Below the pieces are notes generated by a model, which did not search any database, had not been told where the DNA came from, and worked only from the letters and a program-made list of their open reading frames with translations. A DNA stretch of 64,000 nt, from NCBI RefSeq assembly GCF_014174475.1, contig NZ_JACJUD010000003.1, forward strand, positions 587,406-651,405, written 5' to 3'. The stretch comes from Aquipseudomonas ullengensis (GTDB lineage Bacteria > Pseudomonadota > Gammaproteobacteria > Pseudomonadales > Pseudomonadaceae). Within the stretch, counting starts at the first letter, position 1; each line of letters opens with the position of its first letter. Both the position numbers and the translations under genes were made by a program. Positions 47,814 to 56,268 of the stretch are shown piece by piece.

Positions 47814-47942
47814 AGCATCAAGTCCTCACGCCGCTGATGGGGTGGATGCCTGTGTCCCGGAAAACCAGTATAGCCAGCCACGCCCAGTAGCAAGCCGGCG
47901 GGCCACGGGGCATGCGGTCTGTGACGGTATTCGGGGTGGGCT

Positions 47943-47956
47943 ACGACTAAGGTCGT
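47943..47956. promoter_or_regulatory. ACGAC-TAAG-GTCGT palindrome upstream of yjcH-actP
   Basis: A 14-bp palindrome 67 bp before the yjcH ATG, in a gap without other features. Position and symmetry suit a regulator site. CrbR/ErdR controls acs and actP in relatives, so it is a candidate, but I do not recall the motif well enough to assign it. Confidence 0.4.
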
Positions 47957-48022
47957 CTGTTGGTTCCTGGTGGTCGTTCTAGAGTGAACTCACCCATAAC
48001 CCATGCTGTGGAGACAACAACA

Positions 48023-48334
48023 ATGAATGACAGCATTTACAAACGGATTGAACAGAATCCGCGCTTCCAGGAGCTGGTCGCCAAACGCGAACGCTTCGCC
48101 TGGACGCTCTCGGCCATCATGCTCGGGCTGTACGTGGCCTTCATCCTGCTGATCGCCTTTGAACCGCAACTGCTCGGCACCCGCATCAGCGCCGACTCGC
48201 CGATCACCTGGGGCATTCCCATGGGCATCGGCCTGATCCTCTCGGCCTTCGTGCTGACCGGCATCTACGTCCAGCGCGCCAACGGCGAGTTCGACAACCT
48301 CAACCAGGCCATTCTCGACGAGGTGCAGAAATGA
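48023..48334 (+). CDS. yjcH: DUF485 membrane protein YjcH
   Basis: 103 aa inner-membrane protein, almost always encoded just before acetate permease. Two hydrophobic helices (about 25-45 and 62-84) follow the DUF485 N-terminus [21 protein letters not shown]. The ATG at 48023 is preceded by GGAGAC. Its stop overlaps the actP start (ATGA at 48331-48334), so translation is coupled. Confidence 0.93.
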   Translation: MNDSIYKRIEQNPRFQELVAKRERFAWTLSAIMLGLYVAFILLIAFEPQLLGTRISADSPITWGIPMGIGLILSAFVLTGIYVQRANGEFDNLNQAILDEVQK

Positions 48335-49989
48335 TCGCGCGCATCCTGACTGCCATCGGCCTGATGGCCGCATCTCCGCTGTTGTGGGCGGCGGGTGCCA
48401 TCGAAGGCGAAGTGCAGCGCCAGCCGCTGAACATCGCTGCCATCGTCATGTTCGTCGTCTTCGTCGGCGCGACCCTGGGCATCACCTACTGGGCCTCCAA
48501 GCGCAGCAAGTCGGCGTCCGACTTCTACACCGCCGGCGGCGGCATCACCGGTTTCCAGAACGGCCTGGCGATTGCCGGTGACTACATGTCGGCGGCGTCC
48601 TTCCTGGGGATTTCCGCGCTGGTATTCGCCTCCGGCTATGACGGCCTGATCTACTCGATCGGCTTCCTGGTCGGCTGGCCGATCATCCTGTTCCTGATCG
48701 CCGAACGTCTGCGCAACCTGGGCAAGTACACCTTTGCCGACGTGGCCTCGTTCCGCCTCAAGCAGACCGAGATCCGCACCCTGTCTGCCAGCGGTTCGCT
48801 GGTGGTGGTGGCCTTCTACCTGATCGCGCAGATGGTCGGCGCCGGCAAGCTGATCGAGCTGCTGTTCGGCCTCGACTACCACGTCGCGGTGGTTCTGGTC
48901 GGCATCCTGATGGTGCTCTACGTGCTGTTCGGCGGCATGCTGGCGACCACCTGGGTGCAGATTATCAAGGCCGTGATGTTGCTCTCCGGTGCCTCGTTCA
49001 TGGCGCTGATGGTGATGAAGCACGTCGACTTCGACTTCGCTCGCCTGTTCACCGAAGCCATTGCCGTACACCCGAAAGGCGAGGCCATCATGAGCCCCGG
49101 CGGTCTGGTGAAAGACCCAATCTCGGCGATTTCCCTCGGCCTGGCACTGATGTTCGGTACCGCTGGCCTGCCGCACATCCTGATGCGCTTCTTCACTGTT
49201 TCCGACGCTAAAGAAGCTCGCAAGTCGGTGTTCTACGCGACTGGCTTCATCGGTTACTTCTACATCCTGACCTTCATCATCGGCTTCGGCGCGATCCTGC
49301 TGGTCAGCACCAACCCGGCCTTCAAGGACGCCACCGGCGCCCTGCTCGGCGGCAACAACATGGCCGCTGTGCACCTGGCCAACGCGGTGGGCGGCAGCTG
49401 GTTCCTCGGCTTCATCTCGGCCGTGGCCTTCGCCACCATCCTCGCGGTGGTAGCCGGCCTGACCCTGTCCGGCGCCTCGGCGGTGTCCCACGACCTGTAC
49501 GCCTGCGTGATCAAGAAAGGCAAAGCCAACGAGAAGGATGAGCTGCGCGTTTCGAAGATCACCACCGTGGTACTGGGAGTGCTGGCCATCGGCCTGGGCA
49601 TCGCGTTCGAGAAGCAGAACATCGCCTTCATGGTCGGTCTGGCCTTTTCCATCGCGGCAAGCTGCAACTTCCCGGTACTGATCCTTTCCATGTACTGGAA
49701 GAAACTGACCACCCGTGGCGCCATGATCGGCGGCTGGATGGGCCTGATCACCGCGGTTGGCCTGATGATCCTCGGCCCAACCATCTGGGTACAGATCCTC
49801 GGCCACGCCACCCCGATCTACCCCTACGAGTACCCGGCGCTGTTCTCCATTGCTGTGGCTTTCATCGGTATCTGGTTCTTCTCGATCACCGACAAGTCCG
49901 CTGCAGCCAGTGACGAACGTGCGCTGTTCTACCCGCAGTTCGTGCGCTCGCAGACTGGCCTGGGTGCCAGTGGTGCTTCCGCTCACTGA
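48331..49989 (+). CDS. actP: cation/acetate symporter ActP
   Basis: 552 aa sodium:solute symporter importing acetate and other short carboxylates. A signal-peptide-like first helix is followed by about 13 membrane segments. Conserved SSS motifs include [20 protein letters not shown] (about 58-77), [15 protein letters not shown] (about 274-288) and the C-terminal YPALFSI region. It forms an operon with yjcH. The MxtR/CrbS kinase at 13792-17262 is the probable top of its regulatory chain. Confidence 0.95.
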   Translation: MIARILTAIGLMAASPLLWAAGAIEGEVQRQPLNIAAIVMFVVFVGATLGITYWASKRSKSASDFYTAGGGITGFQNGLAIAGDYMSAASFLGISALVFASGYDGLIYSIGFLVGWPIILFLIAERLRNLGKYTFADVASFRLKQTEIRTLSASGSLVVVAFYLIAQMVGAGKLIELLFGLDYHVAVVLVGILMVLYVLFGGMLATTWVQIIKAVMLLSGASFMALMVMKHVDFDFARLFTEAIAVHPKGEAIMSPGGLVKDPISAISLGLALMFGTAGLPHILMRFFTVSDAKEARKSVFYATGFIGYFYILTFIIGFGAILLVSTNPAFKDATGALLGGNNMAAVHLANAVGGSWFLGFISAVAFATILAVVAGLTLSGASAVSHDLYACVIKKGKANEKDELRVSKITTVVLGVLAIGLGIAFEKQNIAFMVGLAFSIAASCNFPVLILSMYWKKLTTRGAMIGGWMGLITAVGLMILGPTIWVQILGHATPIYPYEYPALFSIAVAFIGIWFFSITDKSAAASDERALFYPQFVRSQTGLGASGASAH

Positions 49990-50012
49990 TAAACGCTACT
50001 TCTGTGTGATTT

Positions 50013-50039
50013 GGGCAGCCTGCGGGCTGCCTTTTTTTT
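50013..50039 (+). terminator. intrinsic terminator of yjcH-actP
   Basis: GGCAGCC-TGCG-GGCTGCC followed by eight T. Confidence 0.93.
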
Positions 50040-50174
50040 GCGTTGTATCCGTTGGCTGGTGATGCCTCCGCTGCGCTCCCTCATAGCCTGGTGGTGGCCT
50101 GAAAGCCCCGCGCTTGAGCTGCTGCGCTTGCTCTGGCATGGTGCGGGCAGAGCAATCGGCACAAGGCGTTGGCA

Positions 50175-50705
50175 ATGAGCACGAGATTTCTGATCCTCCC
50201 CGGTTATGGCAACTCCGGCCCCACGCACTGGCAGAGCCTCTGGCAACAGGGCGACGCGCAGTTTCGCCGGGTCGAACAGCAAGACTGGCTGAACCCGGTG
50301 TGTAGCGACTGGGTGGCGGCGCTGGAGCAGGCCGTGGCCGACAGCGGGGCGGACACCGTGCTGGTGGCCCATAGCCTGGGTTGCAGCCTGGTGGCGCACT
50401 GGGCTGCGCAGACCCGCCTACCGATCCGTGGCGCCCTGCTGGTGGCCCCGCCCGACCCGCAAGGCCCGGCGGCCGAACTCAACCTGCAGGGCTTCGCGCC
50501 GTTGCCGCCGCAGGCGCTCGGCTTCCCCAGCCTGCTGGTGGCCAGTAGCGACGACCCCTATGGCAGCCTGGACTACGCCCGTGCCGCCGCGCAGTGCTGG
50601 GGCAGTCGTATGCAGATCATTGGTGCCTATGGCCATATCAACGGCGACAGCGGCCTGGGCGACTGGCCGCAGGGTAGGGCGCTGCTGCAAGCGTTGCTGG
50701 CGTAG
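50175..50705 (+). CDS. RBBP9/YdeN family alpha/beta hydrolase
   Basis: 176 aa serine hydrolase-like protein from the ATG at 50175. FLILPGYGNSGPTHWQSLW (about 5-23) and the nucleophile motif VAHSLGC (about 66-72) are family hallmarks. ASSDDPYGS supplies the acid and AYGHINGDSGLGDWPQG the histidine. Substrate unknown. It stands alone between actP and the VF530 gene. Confidence 0.9.
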   Translation: MSTRFLILPGYGNSGPTHWQSLWQQGDAQFRRVEQQDWLNPVCSDWVAALEQAVADSGADTVLVAHSLGCSLVAHWAAQTRLPIRGALLVAPPDPQGPAAELNLQGFAPLPPQALGFPSLLVASSDDPYGSLDYARAAAQCWGSRMQIIGAYGHINGDSGLGDWPQGRALLQALLA

Positions 50706-50790
50706 GTCGTCGGCCAGGCGCTGAAACGGCTGACGCCGCGTGGACTTGTTGCTAACGTGGCGCCCCCGCCACTTCCTGCGCAGAATCGTC

Positions 50791-51012
50791 GTGACCGAAC
50801 AAGCCAAGAACCCGCTGCATGGCATCACCCTGGAAAAACTGCTCACCGAGCTGGTCGATCAGTACGGCTGGGAAGGCCTGGCCAAGCGCATCGACATTCG
50901 TTGCTTCAAAAATGACCCGAGCATCAAGTCGAGCCTGACCTTCCTGCGTAAGACGCCCTGGGCGCGTACACAGGTCGAGGAACTGTTCGTGGCCATGCGC
51001 AGCAAGGGCTGA
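50791..51012 (+). CDS. VF530 / DUF2132 family small protein
   Basis: 73 aa from a GTG at 50791. The whole protein matches the VF530 DNA-binding fold family: [26 protein letters not shown] and [22 protein letters not shown]. The frame is open further upstream to 50740 but without similarity. The domain was named from a Vibrio protein, and its cellular role is not established. Confidence 0.9.
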   Translation: MTEQAKNPLHGITLEKLLTELVDQYGWEGLAKRIDIRCFKNDPSIKSSLTFLRKTPWARTQVEELFVAMRSKG

Positions 51013-51056
51013 GTGCGGCGCTGCATCATTACCTCAGGATGCTGGCTTTCCCTCTC

Positions 51057-51208
51057 GTCATCCTCGCGCAGGTGGGACAGCGGCTCCATCGCTGAACAGC
51101 GCTTGCGCTGGCCCGAAGGGGGATCATCCAGTGCCGGCAACTCCGCGTGTCCCGTGTCTGCGCGCCGCCTGAAGCAGCCTGGGTCCCCGCCTGCGCGAGG
51201 ACGACGGG
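51057..51208. repeat. 152-bp direct repeat, copy A
   Basis: Begins GTCATCCTCGCG and ends GAGGACGACGGG. Shares the long identical core GGGACAGCGGCTCCATCGCT onward with copy B at 51328-51480, with a few substitutions. The ends are inverted relatives (GTCATCCTCGCG / CGCGAGGACGAC). Confidence 0.8.
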
Positions 51209-51327
51209 AGTAGGGGAGGCTCTGCGCGGGCTGCAGGCTACGTAGGGTGAATAACGCTCTGCTTATCCACCATAACGGCCCCGCAAGCAGCTTCATTCGT
51301 GCCGAGAGGCGTGAATTTTTCTAGCCC

Positions 51328-51480
51328 GTCATCCTCGCGAATGCGGGACAGCGGCTCCATCGCTGAACAGCGCTTGCGCTGGCCCGAAGGGGGATCATCC
51401 AGTGCCCGGCAACTCCGCATGTCCTGTATTTGCACGCTGCTTGAAGCAGCCTGGATCCCCGCCTGCGCGAGGACGACGGG
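51328..51480. repeat. 153-bp direct repeat, copy B
   Basis: Second copy, 271 bp to the right of copy A, same orientation. Differences cluster near AACTCCGCATGTCCTG and the GGATCC/GGGTCC site. Terminal inverted ends as in copy A suggest a small non-autonomous element. Confidence 0.8.
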
Positions 51481-51555
51481 GTAACGGGCGGGGCTCTCAG
51501 TTCATCAGTTGAGCGACAGCCCACCCTCGGTTCCTCATGCCAACCTACGGCAACC

Positions 51556-54500
51556 CTAGCCCCTGCGTGCCTGCAATGCGCTTGGCGGTGCCGCGCACAG
51601 GCTGTTTCTACCTGGCTCCAGGTAGGGCGTGAGGATCGGCGCCATGCCCTTGAGCACCTGCACCGGCAAGGCCGAGGTGAAGCGGAAGCCTTCCGCCGCC
51701 TGCCCCGGTACGAAGGCGGTGAGGGTGCCGAAGTGCCGTGGGCCGAGGTAGAAGACGAAGGTGGCCGTACGGTTGATCGCCCGTGAGCTGAGTACATGGC
51801 CGCCACGGGTCACGCTCTCGATGCGGTTGTCGCCGGTACCGGTCTTGCCGCCCATGGTCAGCTTGCTGCCGTCGGCCAGGCTGAAGGTGCCGGACAGGCG
51901 CCGCGCGGTGCCGGCTTCCACCACTTGCGACAGGGCTTCGCGCAAGGCCGCGGCCACCTCCGAAGGCAGCACCCGGGCGCCTTGTTGCGTGTCATGCCGT
52001 AGCTGCGTCTCGTAGGGCGTGGCGGTGGCGAACTGCAGGCTGTCGATACGCACGCTGGGCTGGCGCACGCCGTCGTTCTGGATGATCCCCATCAGCTCGG
52101 CCAGGGCCGCCGGGCGATCGCCTGAGCTGCCGATGGCCGTGGCCAGCGACGGCACCAGGTGATCGAAGGGGTAGCCCACCTGCTGCCAGCGCTGGTGGAT
52201 GTCGAGGAAGGCTTCGACTTCCAGCATGGTGCGGATGCGGCTGTCACGGGCGCTCTTGTGGCGGGTCTTGAACAGCCAGCCGTAGACCACCTGGCGCTGC
52301 TCGGCGCTGGCCGCCACGGCATCCTTGAAGCGGGCTTGCGGGTGTTCGATCAGGTAACCCAGCAGCCACAGCTCCAGCGGGTGCACGCGGGCGATATAGC
52401 CCTGGTCGGGCAGGCTCCAGGCCCCTGGGCCGTAGTCCAGATAGAGCTGATGGATGCGCTTGTCGGTCAATTTTTCCTGGGGCACATGGGCTTCGAGGAA
52501 GGCGGCGAAGGTGGCTTCGTCGACTTCCGGCATCAGGTAACGGTGCACGGCGGCCAGGCGCACGGCGGTGTGGCGCAGGCCGTCGAGGAAGGTGTCGAGG
52601 CGTTCCTGGGCGCTCTTGCCCTGGTACTTGTGCCAGAAGCGCAGGAGGAAGGTGGTGCCCTCGCGATCGGCAAAGCGCTTGAGGTAGTCGGCGCGCTGCG
52701 GGTGCTTGTCGTCCTTGAGCAGCTCGGCGCTGTTGCTGGTGCCGTGGTAGGTGCTGTAGCGCACCAGGTCGCGCAGCAGGCGGATGAAGGGCAGGTTGAT
52801 CGATTCGCGCAGCGCCTCGCGCAGGGTCGGGATGCGCCCGTTGTCCTCGCGGCGGAAGTTGCTGAAGCTGTGCACGCCGCCGCCGGTGAAGAACCGCTCG
52901 TAGGGGCTGGCCGAGTATTTGCGATCCAACGCCGCGTCGAGCAGGGCCTTGAGCCCCGCTTGCGGGTTGGCGATCAGGTAGTCCAGGGCCCAGCGGGTCA
53001 GGTGATCCTGCGCGGCCACCTCGACGGTGCGCAGCGCCTCGACACTTTGCCCGGCATAGCGCTGGTGCAGTTCGGCCATTACCTGCAGGTAGGTGGTCAG
53101 CACGCGCAGCTTGGCGGTGGAGCCCAGTTCCAGCTTGCTGCCTTCGTTGATGTCGAACGGCTGGTCGGTGCTGTCGGTCTGTACCCGCACCCGCGCGCCA
53201 TCGGCGGTGCGTTCAAACAGGGTGAAGCTGTAGCGCACGTCGGCGGTCTTCTCCGGTGACAGCAGGCGCTCGCCATACAGGCCGACCTGCTCGGCGAAGG
53301 CCGGATCGGCCAGCTTGCGCAGGTAGTCGCTGACCTGCTGCTGCAGGTCGGCGTTCAGCGTGCTGCTGGCGGCCAGGTCGAGGCGGTCGAGGTCGTACAG
53401 CGGCAGGTTGAGCAGGGCGGACAGGCGCGAGCGCGCCACGCTGACGCCCTTGTTGCTCTCCACCGGTTGCATCGCCGGCTGCTGGCTGAGGTCGCGAAAG
53501 CGCAGGCGCTGGGCCAGGGCCGCGTCGCGCAGCGTCCAGCTGATCACGCCACCGGCGGCCAGCACGCGGATATGGCTGTCGGTCAGGATTTCCAGCTCCT
53601 TGCGCCCTTGCGCCAGGTAATAGGACGGCCGGCGCTGGGCGATCATCAGCGCCAGCACCTGGCGCAGCGCCTGGCCGCGTTCGGCGCTGTTGGCCAGCGG
53701 GGTGCGGGCCGGATCGAGGAGCAGGTTGACCCGCGTGAAGTCGGCGCCGAACCACACCCGCAAGCCATCGGCCAGGCCGTGCACCTCGCCATAGCCGGGC
53801 GCGGCGGAGAGCGGCACGCTGTTCAGGTAGTCACGCACAATCGCCTGGCGTGCGGCCAGGGTGTCCGGCCCCTGTTGGTAGGCGCGCATGCTGGCGGAAA
53901 TCATCTGCCGCAGTTTTTCCATGGCCGAGAGGGTCAGGCCATCCGGCGAATGGCGGTACTTCTCCAGCTGGGTGGCCAGGGTGCTGCCCCCGGCGGATTG
54001 TTCCTGGACAGCGAAACTCTTGCCCAGTTGCGACAGCGCCGCCTTGGCGAAGCGCGGCCAGTCCACAGCCGGGTTGGCCTGTGGCGGGTCGGCGTCGAGC
54101 AGGTGGCGGTTTTCGATGAACAACAGGCTGCCGGCGATCAGCGGGGGAATCTCGGCAAAGCTGCCATACAGCTGCTGCGGGCTGCGGAACTGGTACAGCC
54201 GGAGGTTGCGGCAGTCACTGATGGTCAGCCCGGCCTGGCTCTTCTCGATGAAGGGAGGAAAGAAGCCGCGCTGGCTATAGTCGAGCAGCGTGGGGGAGAA
54301 GCGCACCTGCTCGGTGATCAGGTAGCTGCGTTGCTGCAGGCGTTCCAGCAGCAGGGGCAGGTGGGCATAGCCCAGGCGCTTGTCGAACGGGCCATCGCTG
54401 GGAAAGTGAATCGCCTCGCTGGGGGCAGGAAGCCGTTCATAGGTCAAGCGCGCGGCGTAACGCCCGAACTCGCGGGCCTGCCAGTGTGCGGTGCGCAGCT

Positions 54501-54666
54501 CGTGGGCCACGGCCAGGCCGAGGGCAATCAGGGCGGCAAGCAGGATCAGCCAGAAGGCGATCTTCCATTTGCGTCGCGGCCTGGGGTTTTTCGGCGAATA
54601 AAGAGGCTCAGGAGCGCTCTCGGCGAGCGCGTTCTGCGGTGCGTCGGATTGCCATAAAGCGCCCAT
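51556..54666 (-). CDS. class A penicillin-binding protein, bifunctional glycosyltransferase/transpeptidase
   Basis: 1036 aa inner-membrane protein with a single N-terminal helix (about 34-55) and a long periplasmic part. The GT51 region shows SLLFIENRHLL (about 173-183) and GGSTLATQLEKYRHS (about 219-233). The transpeptidase-like region has LGSTAKLRVL (SxxK, about 525) and GGKTGTGDN (KTG, about 955). It is longer than PBP1a/1b (about 770-820 aa) and its glycosyltransferase motifs are variant, with ENRHLL in place of EDxxFxxH. It is thus a divergent class A PBP, not mrcA or mrcB. Confidence 0.85.
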   Translation of the reverse strand: MGALWQSDAPQNALAESAPEPLYSPKNPRPRRKWKIAFWLILLAALIALGLAVAHELRTAHWQAREFGRYAARLTYERLPAPSEAIHFPSDGPFDKRLGYAHLPLLLERLQQRSYLITEQVRFSPTLLDYSQRGFFPPFIEKSQAGLTISDCRNLRLYQFRSPQQLYGSFAEIPPLIAGSLLFIENRHLLDADPPQANPAVDWPRFAKAALSQLGKSFAVQEQSAGGSTLATQLEKYRHSPDGLTLSAMEKLRQMISASMRAYQQGPDTLAARQAIVRDYLNSVPLSAAPGYGEVHGLADGLRVWFGADFTRVNLLLDPARTPLANSAERGQALRQVLALMIAQRRPSYYLAQGRKELEILTDSHIRVLAAGGVISWTLRDAALAQRLRFRDLSQQPAMQPVESNKGVSVARSRLSALLNLPLYDLDRLDLAASSTLNADLQQQVSDYLRKLADPAFAEQVGLYGERLLSPEKTADVRYSFTLFERTADGARVRVQTDSTDQPFDINEGSKLELGSTAKLRVLTTYLQVMAELHQRYAGQSVEALRTVEVAAQDHLTRWALDYLIANPQAGLKALLDAALDRKYSASPYERFFTGGGVHSFSNFRREDNGRIPTLREALRESINLPFIRLLRDLVRYSTYHGTSNSAELLKDDKHPQRADYLKRFADREGTTFLLRFWHKYQGKSAQERLDTFLDGLRHTAVRLAAVHRYLMPEVDEATFAAFLEAHVPQEKLTDKRIHQLYLDYGPGAWSLPDQGYIARVHPLELWLLGYLIEHPQARFKDAVAASAEQRQVVYGWLFKTRHKSARDSRIRTMLEVEAFLDIHQRWQQVGYPFDHLVPSLATAIGSSGDRPAALAELMGIIQNDGVRQPSVRIDSLQFATATPYETQLRHDTQQGARVLPSEVAAALREALSQVVEAGTARRLSGTFSLADGSKLTMGGKTGTGDNRIESVTRGGHVLSSRAINRTATFVFYLGPRHFGTLTAFVPGQAAEGFRFTSALPVQVLKGMAPILTPYLEPGRNSLCAAPPSALQARRG

Positions 54667-54893
54667 GATGGTGTGGCCTGGCTACACACGAAGCTTGCTC
54701 ATGATTCAAGCGTAGTCGGCTGTCAGGGCAGTTGTTCACGAACTTTTTACCCAGTGGCTGAGGTGCCCGAGCCCAGCTGCACCTCGTCGGCCGGTGCGAA
54801 CGGCGGCAGCCACGCGCGGGCCCAGCTGCTTCACTGGTGCTGGAGGCCCCTGCGGCCTCGTCCAGCGCTGCAACCAGAATGGAGGAATGTGCA

Positions 54894-55304
54894 ATGGAAA
54901 GGGGTTCCAGCCTGATTCCCTGTGTGCTCTACCGCGACGCGCCGGCGGCCATTACCTGGCTGTGTCAGGTGTTTGGCTTTCATGAGCAGTTGCGCGTCTC
55001 TGCCGGCAATGGATTGATCGAGCACGCCCAGCTGATTCACGGCAGCGGCATGCTGATGCTCGGCTCACTGAAGGACAACGACTATGGCCGGCAGATGCGC
55101 GAGCCCAAGGCCGTGGGTGGCAATACCCAGAGCCTGTACCTGGTGGTCGAGGATACCGACGCCGTGTACGCCCGGGTGCAGCAGGCCGGCGGCGAGATCC
55201 TGATCCCGATCAAGGACGAGGAATACGGCGGCCGCGGCTTCACCTGCCGCGACCTAGAAGGCCATCTGTGGAGCGTGGGCAGCTACCAGCCGTGGGATGA
55301 GTAG
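54894..55304 (+). CDS. VOC (glyoxalase/bleomycin resistance) family protein
   Basis: 136 aa from the ATG at 54894, which follows GGAGGAATGTGCA. PhnB-like VOC fold: LIPCVLYRDAPAAITWL (about 7-23), then GHLWSVGSYQ at the end, in the order of a paired beta-alpha-beta-beta-beta domain. The function of this subfamily is not known; the PhnB name does not imply phosphonate use. Upstream 54667-54893 holds only promoter sequence for this gene and the divergent PBP. Confidence 0.88.
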   Translation: MERGSSLIPCVLYRDAPAAITWLCQVFGFHEQLRVSAGNGLIEHAQLIHGSGMLMLGSLKDNDYGRQMREPKAVGGNTQSLYLVVEDTDAVYARVQQAGGEILIPIKDEEYGGRGFTCRDLEGHLWSVGSYQPWDE

Positions 55305-55309
55305 CTTTT

Positions 55310-55378
55310 GTAGGAGCGAGCTTGCTCGCGATGCTTCTCTACAGGCAGCGGATCGCGAGCAAGCTCGCTCCTACAGGC
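55310..55378. repeat. REP-type inverted repeat GTAGGAGCGAGCTTGCTCGCGA
   Basis: GTAGGAGCGAGCTTGCTCGC and GCGAGCAAGCTCGCTCCTAC face each other around GATGCTTCTCTACAGGCAGC. This is the classic pseudomonad REP pair, in the convergent gap between VOC and GST genes. Confidence 0.85.
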
Positions 55379-55382
55379 GCTT

Positions 55383-56123
55383 TCAGATCTTGCGCGGGCG
55401 ATCCACTGCATAGCGGCGCAGCACCCACTGCCCGGCCGGGCGGGCAAACAGCTGGTCGAGGAAGTTCTGGGTCTGCTGGTTGTGCCCGGCGATGCCTTCC
55501 CACGGCGTACCGGCCGGGGTGAATAGCGGAGCGAACAGCGCGGCGGCGCTGACATCGGCCAGGCTCAGGCGCTCGCCAACCAGATAGCGCGAAGGGTCGC
55601 CGCCGATGCGCTGCTCGATCAGGTCGAGCCCGGCCAGCAGCTCGGCTTCGGATTTGGCCACCCGCTCAGGGGTGACTCCGTAGAGCTTCTGCACGCCGTT
55701 GATCAACACCGGCTTCATCAGGTTGCGCAGGCCGAACCAGGGGCGATAGACCTTGAGCATGGCGTGCATCACCGTGTCCCACTGCTGGATCTGCCCATAC
55801 AGCCAGCGCCGCACATGCACGCCGAGGCGGTCGAAGCGTTCTTCCAGCGCGAGGACTTCGGCGCGCAGCTCGGCGTCTTTCGGCAGCAGCGGCTGGGCCG
55901 GGTAGTGCTGTTCCAGGTACAGGGCAATCTCCGTCGAGTCGCCGATCACCTGGGCGCCATCCTGCAGGATCGGCAAGGTGGCAATGCCGGCCAGGCGCTT
56001 GCTCTTGATCCGATGCAGGGCGGGAAACAGGTTGTCCACCTGGAAATCGAGGCCCTTGTGGTCGAGGTGCCAGCGGGTCTTCTCGCAGTAGTGGGAGATC
56101 GGGAACTGGTACAGGGTACGCAT
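55383..56123 (-). CDS. glutathione S-transferase family protein
   Basis: 246 aa from the ATG at 56123. The N-terminal thioredoxin-like domain starts YQFPISHYCEKTRWHLDHKGL with a potential active-site Cys at about 11. LPILQDGAQVIGDSTEIALYLE (about 51-72) is the glutathione-binding cis-Pro/Ser segment. A C-terminal helical domain with ERLSLADVSAAALFAPL follows. Substrate unknown. Confidence 0.9.
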   Translation of the reverse strand: MRTLYQFPISHYCEKTRWHLDHKGLDFQVDNLFPALHRIKSKRLAGIATLPILQDGAQVIGDSTEIALYLEQHYPAQPLLPKDAELRAEVLALEERFDRLGVHVRRWLYGQIQQWDTVMHAMLKVYRPWFGLRNLMKPVLINGVQKLYGVTPERVAKSEAELLAGLDLIEQRIGGDPSRYLVGERLSLADVSAAALFAPLFTPAGTPWEGIAGHNQQTQNFLDQLFARPAGQWVLRRYAVDRPRKI

Positions 56124-56268
56124 CAAAGATGGCCTTCTGCCATGACTAAAGGCGCGAGTGTAATAAATCCTTAGCTGACTACCTAGTCTCGTTTTTGATC
56201 ATCGATTTACAGTGCTCTGTGCCTGGTGGGGGCTTGAAACCAGCTCCCCCTTACGCAGGTTCTGCGAA

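Larger units (their letters stand above)
51013..51555. other. 543-bp gene-free region with a direct repeat and a palindromic remnant
   Basis: Holds two copies of a 152-bp direct repeat (51057-51208 and 51328-51480) and, between them, a GTAGGGTGAATAACGC...TTATCCACC fragment of the element seen at 1162 and 39366. No convincing ORF. The VF530 and PBP genes converge here, so terminator function is likely. Confidence 0.6.

Noticed and set aside
48265..49986. 573-codon minus-strand frame opposite actP
   Set aside because: Shadow frame, Gln/His/Asp-rich without family features, fully covered by actP and the end of yjcH.
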